Of a stretch of DNA of 33,407 nucleotides, positions 19,801 through 28,600 are shown piece by piece. Under the pieces are notes generated by a model, which worked only from the letters and a program-made list of their open reading frames with translations, ran no database searches and had not been told where the DNA came from. The stretch is from Tetmemena sp. SeJ-2015 (taxonomy: Eukaryota > Ciliophora > Spirotrichea > Sporadotrichida > Oxytrichidae): contig JAJKFJ010022867.1 in NCBI GenBank assembly GCA_027382625.1, positions 1 through 33,407 on the forward strand. The letters run 5' to 3'. A program made the position numbers and the translations under genes. How positions within the stretch are numbered: the first letter of the stretch is position 1; each line of letters begins with the position of its first letter.

Positions 19801-22800
19801 CTTTACTTTAAACTATTTGGCTTTTTAATTTTTATTTAACTTAAGAAAAAGGACTTGAAATGATCTTAGAAATGAACTAAGCCGATTTCCCACAAAGTAT
19901 TTACATAGATTCGCAAAGAATAAAGCAAGTTATCTTTTCATAATTAAAATAATATTAATTTTTTTTTTAATTATTTGGAATTGATTTCGATTTACTAACT
20001 TTAAAGTAATAAGGCGTTAAATTGATTATTAATTCCATCCCGGAAACCCATCGTTATCTTGAACTTACTCTCTAACTCTTTGAAATTTACTTTTAGAGGG
20101 CATTTAAAACTCGCTATTAAATTTGTATTATTTTTCATGAAAATTAAATTCATAATTTAAAATCATTTCATCCATTTAAAATTATTATATACTCTCAATA
20201 GTTAAGATTTAATTACAAAATAAATTTAAAACCAAATTATTGCTTTATTTAAATGAGAAAATAATGGATATATTAATTGGTAGAATTATTTGGAGAGAAA
20301 AAAAATTGTCAAATAATCTTATTCCAAAAAGAAATTTCACAAAGTTTAATGGAGGCCCGAATACTTCTTCAAGAAATTAGGTAATTAGAAGGCAAGGGTT
20401 ATTTTTAATCGTATATGGAAATTTCATATTTTATTGTTTATTCATTTTATATTTGTAACTGGCTATTTGAATCCAGAGTTATCTTTATATAGTTAAATTT
20501 AGTTTTATGAAGTTTATTTTTATAATTTTGATTTATTTTATGAATATATTTCTTTCTCTTATATTTCTAATTATTCAGGAAACAAAATATATCAATTAAT
20601 TAAAGGGAATTAAAATAGGCCTTCGAGAATAAATAAAATAGGCCGTCTCGCAATTAGTAGGGGCAGGGGAACGAACAGGAGTCAAACCTACCAGCCGAAT
20701 AGGGATATTAAACACGTGGGCACCCACCTCACACTCCTTGAGCAGAGCCCCCGGCTTCTGCAGACCATCAAAAAAAACCTAATGGAGAAAAATCGGTAGC
20801 TTCGGACGAGAGCAAGTCGCTGCTCCGTAGCGTCTGGCTTCGCGTCCAGCTGCATGACTGAGTGTTTGCCCATAGACCCACATCCCTCCAGCCTAACAGG
20901 ATTAGGAGGGTGAGTGGGAACCACTCACCTTTGATTATCTCTCCAGTGAGCAGCTCAACCACCTTCCCAGGGCTTCGGCTGCCATTATCCCTTGCCTTTT
21001 AAGCGCTCACCCACCAGCCAATGGATTACAAAACCAGAAAGCCTTGGGGAAAAGGGCGACCGGTGCTAGTGCCGGTCGTGTGCGTCCTGAATTTTAATTT
21101 TCTAATTTAATAATCACAAAATATATCAATATATGCTTTCAATAAAAATCTTTCAGAAAATAGCTGCGCTTTAATAAGACATATATGATATTAAATTTTA
21201 TTAAATATGAGCACAGCTCTCAGCAATTAGTAGTGGCAGTGGAAGATACAGGAGTTGGAATAAAATCAAAAGACAGAGATAAACTCTTCAGGATATTTGG
21301 AAAACTAGAGTCCACCAATTCTTTTTTTAATTTTGTCCACTTCAAAGATTAATAAAAATGGCATTGGACTTGGATTAAGCATCTTGCAAATCCATAGTTG
21401 AAATATTTGAAGGAAGAATAAATAATTAACTATAAATTGAATAGGACTGGATTTAAATTATTCAAATGGGACGAGAATAGTTTTCACAATTAGAGCCTAC
21501 TCTGATAAAAAATTTTGCAATCAGCAATGTCTTTAGATACAAAAACATTATGAATTTGCTTTTCATTCTTAAATTAAAAAAGGACAGAATTAACTGCGAG
21601 TACGTCTCCCAGAACTAAGCAATTTAATAAATCAGAAAATAAGCGTTTCTTGGATTTTGAGATTACGCCCTAATCTTCTTATAATTATGTTTTAGGATTT
21701 GTATATTCTCCTGGTAGATTATTAGAAAATGAATAAATACAGCCAATGAAAGAGCTGGAGCATTTCTTCGTTAGTCAACCTTATCTTCAAAAGTAGAGTA
21801 ATAATTTGGCGCGACCGATTTCAGGATCTTTAGTTCAGAGTGGAGGCATTTTCAGACCTCGTCTTAGAAAATAAAAAATATAAAAACAATTTGAATATTA
21901 AAATATTAAAAATACTTAAAATTATATAATGATGAGAAAATACATTTTATTAGATTACCTTGAAATAAATTTTGTATCAATTAAAATCTAGTTTAAGCTT
22001 TAATTTAAATTTAAATATAAAGTGTATAAACTCTGAAGAAGTTAACTCAACATGAATTTCATTGATGAATTATTTAAATTATAGGTTTATAACGAATATT
22101 TTTAAATGAAAGTTGATAGACTATTTATCTAAAAAATATCATTTATTATTTCATAAAATAATTTTCTTAGCACAAAAGATTTCAACTGCATTAGGAAGAG
22201 GATAATTTAGTAGAATAGAATCTGAAGAAGATAGTGAACTTCATAATGTCTAATTGGATACTTCAAGACCTGAATTCAACCATGATTTAGTTTGTTTAAA
22301 TTTATTTGGATGACATGCTTACAAATGAGGGGTTGCCCTAGATTGAAATGTTCGAAAAATCCTTTGGCTCCTCCTTCTTAGTTCATAAGTGTATTCGTAA
22401 AAAGTAATTATTTAATTGTGCGACTGTAAGACAAGGAAGAGGATATTGATTGTGGATGACAACTGTTTCAACTTATATCTTTACAGAGCATTCTCCAGTA
22501 CTCTTTTCGCCTTGAGACAGAGAAAGCACAGAATGGACAAGAAGCTTTTGAAATTGTGAAGAAGAGATTTTAGGATGTTACAATTGCGATTGCAGGCAAA
22601 GTCAGGTGCAGCCATTCTTTGACCTTATTTTTATGGACTGTAACATTAAATTAATATAAGCATGCCTATTTTGGATGGTTTTGAAGCTGCAACTCTTATT
22701 AGAAAGTTTTAATACTTTTATTTAAGTTTGAGAATCATAAATTCTTAGAAGAAAAATCGCTTATCATAGGTTTAACTGGTTACAGTAATTTTAAATTATT

Positions 22801-23069
22801 TAGTAGAGAGTAAGTGCAGTAACAGTGTTTAGAGAGTGGAATGAACTCTGTGATTAAAAAAGCCTTCAACAATTTTTGTTTTTATAATTGAAGACATTTC
22901 GGATGCTTTAACTTAGTTTTATTTTATTTTTAACGAAGAGTGGATTAATTTGAAATTTTTATTAGATATAAAAGTCATCAGTAAACTTAATGCTTTGAGA
23001 ATATAAATTTATCTCCTTGGTTAAATATAAACCTATTTCTTTAATGAATTTTTTTTAGTTCTAATATGA
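13856..23069 (+). CDS. Gene B: germline precursor of a hybrid histidine kinase (complete locus, several frameshifts)
   Basis: Paralogue of A and C with the start present: ATG at 13856 gives MESRIFLNFKNP, matched by MESKIFLNFKNP in C, which decides the start. After the first IES a hydrophobic run (ICVAFIFMLLVLFISMALG, about 14000-14060) is a likely membrane helix. Further N-terminal coding blocks lie near 14250-14360 and 15010-15190. Then follow the PAS-like linker (15510-15670), acidic linker (16940-17225), HisKA (19406-19739), N-box (20061-20122), HATPase G-boxes (21207-21420) and receiver (22421-about 22930). Single-base shifts against A and C occur near 21384 (extra T after GLSI), 21505, 22474 (receiver), 22578 and 22857. 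These are either decay or assembly errors. The terminal TGA at 23067 depends on the frame aligned with C. At least 15 IESs were placed. Confidence 0.78.
13932..13971 (+). other. IES, pointer ATT (gene B)
   Basis: Excision joins KEKRRKQ to NYKCRKNSNNDQICVAF, leading into a membrane helix. Confidence 0.65.
14220..15200 (+). other. N-terminal coding blocks of gene B
   Basis: Three blocks stand out: about 14242-14357 (YRAEKLPTYKLIAGVVNCR), about 14726-14870 (LALGAIDVSLGQEQVIRLS) and about 15031-15190 (AIRIVAEMESEACDYIGWN). They are hydrophobic or mixed and probably form the membrane-spanning sensor part. IES borders between them were not resolved. Confidence 0.5.
15468..15510 (+). other. IES, pointer TTGA (gene B)
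   Basis: Same junction and pointer as 1117-1159 in A. Confidence 0.75.
15548..15593 (+). other. IES, pointer GAAACTTTT (gene B)
   Basis: Restores DLRKLFDSLPEAI; sequence nearly identical to the A copy. Confidence 0.88.
15637..15669 (+). other. IES, pointer TAATT (gene B)
   Basis: Restores NPEVQFKDEKISL; five bases longer than in A. Confidence 0.82.
17300..17520 (+). repeat. Copy of the 330-bp dispersed repeat, interrupted
   Basis: Matches the reverse complement of 30355-30680 in block order (GCTCAGTCAGAGTTTTAAG, CTTCATATCTC, CTATCGAACTTGATGCCAA). The end of the repeat seems to lie near 18885, beyond an insertion. Confidence 0.5.
17583..18800 (+). pseudogene. Fragmented coding-like insertion of an unknown gene (IES of gene B)
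   Basis: Several consecutive frames are open only in the ciliate code. 17583: MNLLNEISYSFNEGVAANIE. About 17728-18014: IAPFVILSPKAIVFAVLLVN then FLVPAFNSREDFYNRIESR. About 18018-18200: ELRAEVLHSFRVKILKIVKE. To 18563: RARLENRLVQINNLRESIDF. 18625-18798: AKSYVAGFSELLNN. They are separated by frameshifts and TGA codons. I do not recognise the family. The region is absent from the matching IES of gene A. It is either a decayed gene or a set of MDSs of another gene nested in the IES with unplaced small IESs. Confidence 0.5.
19012..19188 (+). CDS. Small open frame MSSQQQPISLSQ... in IES of gene B
   Basis: ATG 19012 to TGA 19186-19188, 58 codons, of which ten are TAA/TAG (Gln). Reads MSSQQQPISLSQEGGSPSLN, then LLLNTYLGQILACQQ. 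A related but broken stretch lies at about 3350-3420 in the IES of gene A (CTTAAGAAGATGAAAGGCAC versus CTTAAGAAGGTGGAAGCCC). It could be the first MDS of a nested gene. Confidence 0.4.
19736..19842 (+). other. IES, pointer ACTT (gene B)
   Basis: Joins FKIST to QEKGLEMILEMNQADF. Confidence 0.78.
19929..20060 (+). other. IES, pointer GTTATCTT (gene B)
   Basis: An 8-bp repeat; excision of 124 bp gives RIKQVILNLLSNSLKFT, the HATPase N-box. Confidence 0.88.
20115..21206 (+). other. IES, pointer TATTAAAT, with GC-rich insertion (gene B)
   Basis: Joins LKLAIK to YEHSSQQLVVAVEDTG. About 500 bp at the left is homologous to the IES at 5281 in A. Confidence 0.85.
20640..21090 (-). mobile_element. GC-rich insertion, possibly tRNA-derived
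   Basis: A sharply bounded 450-bp island of much higher GC within an AT-rich IES, absent from gene A. The reverse strand carries GGTTTGACTCC near its 3' end, close to a box B. An inverted repeat GACCGGTGCTAGTGCCGGTC lies at the other end (about 21058-21077). No protein family is recognised; the two short reverse frames here stop at different points and look incidental. Confidence 0.45.
21310..21340 (+). other. IES, pointer GTCCAC (gene B)
   Basis: Excision of 25 bp restores KLESTSKINKNGIGLGL. Confidence 0.87.
21416..21443 (+). other. IES, pointer GAATA (gene B)
   Basis: Joins EGRI to GLDLNYSNGTRIVFTIRA. Confidence 0.83.
21680..21706 (+). other. Probable IES, pointer TAT (gene B)
   Basis: Excision of 24 bp gives ITPQSSYSPGRLLENE. 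The length is a multiple of three and the frame also reads through without excision; comparison with C favours excision. Confidence 0.55.
22389..22420 (+). other. IES, pointer GTG (gene B)
   Basis: Joins VHK to CDCKTRKRILIVDDN. Confidence 0.72.
22644..22663 (+). other. 17-bp IES, pointer CAT (gene B)
   Basis: Restores FMDCNMPILDGFEAA at the receiver phosphorylation site. Confidence 0.83.
22704..22729 (+). other. IES, pointer AAGTTT (gene B)
   Basis: Joins LIRKF to ENHKFLEEKSLIIGLTGYS. Confidence 0.82.
22784..22804 (+). other. Possible 18-bp IES, pointer AGT (gene B)
   Basis: Equivalent to 12213-12233; in frame either way. Confidence 0.55.
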
Positions 23070-24242
23070 TTTTAATAATTTAATATTTTAGCGATGATTA
23101 AAAATCCTACATAAGAAATTAATGATTCTTAGAATAGAATTCAAATAATTCTTTCGCTTAATGATTTCCATTTTGAGTCCTTTCTATTTTGCATTAAATT
23201 ATTATTTAGTATTTCTCCTTTTTTCGACCAAAATATGTTTCATTCATGAGAAATTTGTTATAATTTCTTATCTCTTCTGTCATTTCAAGTTTTCTTTTTC
23301 ATATTATGTTTTATAAAATTATTACAATTAAATTCTGAAATACATAAAAATATAAAAATACGTTTAAAATATAGAAGGCTTTAACTCCTTTACTTCCTAC
23401 TTATTTATAACATAAAGATATAAAAGCCACCTTTATATTAAAAAGAAGTTTAAGTTATATTGGGAAAACTCTTTTATTAAAATTACTTCACATTGATTGG
23501 ATCACAAAGTTGAAACATATGGTGAGATCTGTTACTTTAGCAGAGGATATATAAAAACTAAAAGTTTCACATTTTTTTGAGGGGCCAAAGCTATTCGATA
23601 AGCAAATTTAGTGACTGTGGAGGGATACTAATCATTAGTATGTTACTTTACTCGATATATTAACCTTCTAGAAATCCAATATGTATATTCCATTGAATCC
23701 TATTCTCTCTTTTTATGCACCGTAGCCTATTAACTTACTCAGAATTTTGAAAATTAATTTGCAACATAAAGTAGACTGAAATTCTCAGAGATAACTGACA
23801 TTTACTCTTTAAGATTGATAATAATTCGATGATTAAGTTTTTTTAAAAAGTTAGATATATAGAATCTAAGGTGTTATCTTTATATTTAGATATGATCTCT
23901 CTAAAGAGTGGAGGGCTCGAACTTAAAATTTAATTATGTCGCATTTATGTTTTTACTTTTATACTTTCTAATAGGAATTAATTTAGACATTAATTTCTAA
24001 TGTTCATTTTTCTAAGTAATCATAATTAAATAATAAAACTTAATAATTTTAAAGATGATGGATTAAAAATTTGATAAATAGAGAAAAGAAATACTTTTAA
24101 CAGACAAAAATATAAATTCAATGAGGTCTATCAAAATATAACTATAAATAAAGCAAATTTTTTAAGTTTATATAAAGTTTATATCTAGAAGCTACGATTT
24201 ATTTTTATTCAAATCCTTTTCTCTAATCTCTACTTATTTTTT

Positions 24243-24590
24243 AATTAAGTTTAGGTCAAGTCCATAATAAAAATTATCATCCTTTATTACAAGAATGATA
24301 CTAAAAACTACATCCTAAAATGACTATCTCAGAATTGATTAAGACAAAGAAAAATTCAAAACCCAAAGTCTTGCTATGTTTTAGATTTATTGTATAATAT
24401 ACTCCAATTATTATTGCTATTTTATGACTTTCTATCAGGATAAATAATTACATTTACTATAATTTTCCTTTAAAATTTAAATTTTTTGGAATAATTTTGT
24501 TATTTTTTTGCATAAAACTTATTTAAAAAGTGCATTTAAATTTTAATAATTAAAATTTTAAGAATATAGCTTTATTTGAGACTTATTAAA
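24243..24590 (+). repeat. Direct repeat, left copy
   Basis: About 340 bp repeated at 24886-25230, including ACTACATCCTAAAATGACTA and TTTATGACTTTCTATCAGG. The copies differ by small indels, so the duplication is not recent. Confidence 0.85.
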
Positions 24591-24639
24591 AATGCCCACT
24601 CCCTATTATGCTTTCCTTAGAGCCGCAAATTTAAAACCG

Positions 24640-24885
24640 TATTTCATTCGTGCAACTGGAAATAAAGATAACCGCAAGAGACTCGGAAGTTTCCCTCGAG
24701 CAAGGAATGAAGGATCCTGCCGTTCAAACCCCCCCTGACTGAGGGCGTGAGCTGCCGGTCACTCGGGAGCCTCGGTACTGGCTTATTGCCTAGCAGATAG
24801 GTCTGAGAGAGCTTGCTCTCTGCCTCCCGGTTTGTGGAACTAAGGATGTGCTTTATAGGAGGGAACTGTATGGAAGCTTACTATT
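24640..24885 (-). mobile_element. GC-rich insert between direct repeats
   Basis: About 240 bp of raised GC separates the two direct-repeat copies. The reverse strand has GGGTTTGAACGG, similar to a Pol III box B, downstream of GACCGGCAGCTCACG. No open frame and no cloverleaf could be drawn. Confidence 0.4.
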
Positions 24886-25230
24886 TAATAAGTTTAGTCA
24901 ATTCCTATCAACATTTCATCCTTGATTACAAGTATGATACTAAAAACTACATCCTAAAATGACTATCTCAGAATTGATTAAAACAAAGAAAAATTTCAAC
25001 CCAAAGTCTGCATGTTTAGAATTGTAAATATACTCCAATTATTATTGCTATTTTATGACTTTCTATCAGGATAAATAATAACACTTTACTATAATTTCTC
25101 TTTAAATACTTTTAAATTTTTTTGGGAATAATTTTGCTTATTTCTTTTGCATAAAACTTCACCCAAAGTAGCATTTTTAATTTCTAACTCAATTAAAGTT
25201 TTAGAATATGCTTTTATTTTTCCTCCTTAA
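24886..25230 (+). repeat. Direct repeat, right copy
   Basis: Second copy of the 24243-24590 sequence, in the same orientation. Confidence 0.85.
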
Positions 25231-25623
25231 TATTCTATCATTAAATTATTTGCTGTCAAAATAAAAATCTAAAGAGAAATAAATTACGTCATTTATACGG
25301 CTGTGCTTATATTATTAATTCAAGTAAATATATTTGATTATGATGCTCAATAGTTTCAACCGGCTATTAAATTTTAAGTCAGTAAGTTAAAAATAGATTA
25401 TTTATTTGTAGGCTAGAAAATTGTAATATTTTATTATCAGAGGAAAGAGTGTAAGATTATTTAATTATAGCTGCCTCTCTTTTCTAATTTTTAAATCAAT
25501 TTTGAGTTATTCACCTCGTAGTTAGTTTCACACAGCTATAAAAACACTCTTAAAAAACCTCACTCAAACATATAATTCATAAATATTAAAAAAATAAAAG
25601 GTAGAAAATACTCTAAACAAACT

Positions 25624-28600
25624 ATGGAATCAAAAATCTTTCTCAACTTCAAAAATCCAAAAGTATAACAACTCTATAAGGAGAAAAGGGCAAAATAGAT
25701 TCACATAAATATCATATTTAGTCTTTTCTATTATTTAATAAGATTATAAACGTTAGTAAGACTGCCTTCATAATAAGAGGCATAATGCTTTTGAAATTAT
25801 TATAAAAATATTTATTTTTTTAAAGCTTTTCATTCAAATTATAAGAGAGGTTGTTTTAAATTTATAATTTTTTTTATTTTTAAAAAATCTTATATGTGCT
25901 GACTGCAACTGATAGCACTAGTCAAATCCTCCTCTTTATTTTATTGGTTTACAAGCCTTAGATCTTAGAAAAGGAAAAATAATTTGAAATATATGTTATA
26001 GATCGTGACACAAATATAAAAATTTTCTTAGATTAAAATTTGGTAAATTTATGACATTTTATGTGGGATTGTAAGCTCTATCTTTGGTCTAAGGTCTTGG
26101 AAGCTATAATATAAGTAGCGGTCCATTTGAGATAGTTCAGCAGTCAATCACCTAAAATAAAAAGTCTTAAGAGTTATTTGTAGTATTTTTAACCTTAGTG
26201 CTTTGCTTTCTATATTTGATCTTACTCAGCTTCTAATGGATAATAACTTTTCTCGCTATGACTTTCCTTATGGTTGGAACGCTTGTTTATTAGAGCTATT
26301 TCCTCGAAAAATTTTAAATGAGCTCATAATTATAAAAAAAAAGAATCAAAATAGAAATTTCAATAAAATACTAGATTTATTGAGCTCGAAGAAAGATAAA
26401 TCGATCTATTATCAATCAATAATTCATATACTCAATTACCTTCTATTAATTTTAAGCTTAAATTTCACAATAAAAACTTTAACTGTTTTTCATTTTAATT
26501 ATTTTATTTTTTTAGTAGAAATAAAAAAGAAATTTAAATTAGATATTAAATAAAATGGAATAAACAGGGGGATTTTAATTTTCCAATTAAAAAATTTATT
26601 AACCATTCGATTCAGCATAAATTTAGGAACTTTTTACCCTTGTAATTTTTTGTGGGAGGCTCAGTAAAGAGTTATAAGCGACACAAGCTTTGTAGAATTT
26701 GAAATAGAGATTTAGTAAAGTGCGATCATCAAATCTCGCTGCAGAAAGGGGCTATGGTGAAAAAGAAGAAATTTATATTAATTTTTAAAAAGCTATCGAA
26801 AAGCTGCAGATCAGGGGGTGAATCTACGATTTCAATTGTCACCATTTTGCAACTCTCCATTTATTATTTTAACCAATCACTGATTTTAATTAAAATTCCA
26901 ACTATAATAAACTCAAAATTTGTTATAAAACTACAGATCGAATAAATAATTTTTTAAAAGCTCGCCAACTTAACTCTAGGTTGCTATAGTTGTTTTCATG
27001 ACGTAAGTTTGTTTATTATTCTACTTAATATCTTTCTAATGATCTCTTCCTAATGTCTAAATCTTTTCAATAGAGTTGTCAACTTTTTTCACGAGAGAAA
27101 ATATAAGAGCTGTTTTCTGAGAATACTTCATTTATTTAAATTAAGTAGAATGCATGAGGCCAAAATGTTAAGTTAAGATCTTAGAAAACTTTTAAAAATC
27201 TGTCCCTTAAAATAAATATTTTTGACTTTTTGACTCTCTGCCTGAGGCTATAGTTTTATTCAATCCAGAAGTATAATTAATTATTTTAAAGGAAAAATAA
27301 TTTGAAGATGAAAAAATAGCTTTAATGAACGAGAAGTGCAAGCAGCTTTTCAACATTCAAGACAATAAAAATCCTGTTGTATAGGCCGAGCGTTAAAATT
27401 CTATTCGCGCTTCATTAGAAATAATATTTAGTTGCAAAATTTATAAGTAATTTTAAGCTTCACTAAGCAGAGGGTGTTAAATTTGGGAAAAAAATTAAAA
27501 TTTTTTTTTGCATTCATTTTTTTTCTCAAAAAATTTTAAAAAAATCTAATCTAAAATATAAATTTTTATTCAAAAATTATTGCTATATAAATTATTTTGT
27601 AAAAAAAAAGTTAATTTTTATTTAAAAACCCTTTGTTAATTATATGATATTCTGATTTAAATTTTAAAATTACAGTCCATATATTTCTGGTATTAATATA
27701 CTGAAATTTAATAAAAAAAGAATTAAATTAATAAAAATTAAAATGGAATAAATCACTATTGAATTTAAATTTTAAAAAAAATTAAAACCCTTCGATTCAG
27801 CATCAAAATTTTAAGAACTTTTTATCCTTGTAAATTTTGTGTGGGACGTCAGTGGGTTATAAGCGAACAAGTTTATAAGAAAATGATATGAGAAGAAGAA
27901 GAATGCGTAGGCATATCTCGCTACTGAGAAGTCTACGGAGATGATTAAAAAAGAAATAATATTAAATTTTAAAAAGGGTATCGAAATAGTACAGACGGGG
28001 TTAATCAAAATTTTTGTCACCATTTTGCAATTATTTTATTTTTTAACCCAAACACCGGGTTTTAATTAAAATTCCAATTATATTAAAAATTTCTGAAAAT
28101 GAGTTCTCATGAGAAACATATAGAAAGAAAAACCAGAGACAATAATAAGGCAATCACGATTAGACCAAATAAATAAACTAGCTCTAGTTGTTCCCACTAG
28201 AATTTTTTCAATAATTTGATATTTAAGCTTATTTAATATGATAATTAAAATAAGAATAAATAGGAAATGATATTATTTGAGATAACTCATGTATTAAATT
28301 AAGGATTAGAATAGATCAAATTTAAATTGTAAAATTTTTAAATTAAGAAGAATGCCAAAATTAGAACAGCAATATAGATGAAGAAGATATTAATGGATAG
28401 ACTAGAATAAATATTATGTTTTCAGCTTTGTTTTTTAAAATTTTAAACTGATGGAGTGACTGTTGACCTACTTTAAACGGAGAGCAGGCTGAGTTTCCTG
28501 ATGGAGCGTTCCTGATATAGTGGCCGTTTTTTTTTTAAAAGTTCTATATTCTCGCCGAAATTTAATTGGAAAACCGAATTTTAATAAAATAATTAAGAAC

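Larger units (their letters stand above)
23070..25623. other. Intergenic DNA between genes B and C
   Basis: Mostly AT-rich with no convincing gene. It contains a pair of direct repeats around a GC-rich insertion (listed separately). Confidence 0.6.

Noticed and set aside
20688..20962. Reverse-strand proteins in the GC island
   Set aside because: The two frames overlap, share no protein features, and end arbitrarily within a repeat-like insertion.
27811..28023. Reverse-strand 70-codon frame
   Set aside because: It lies within a dispersed repeat and is not open in the other copies.
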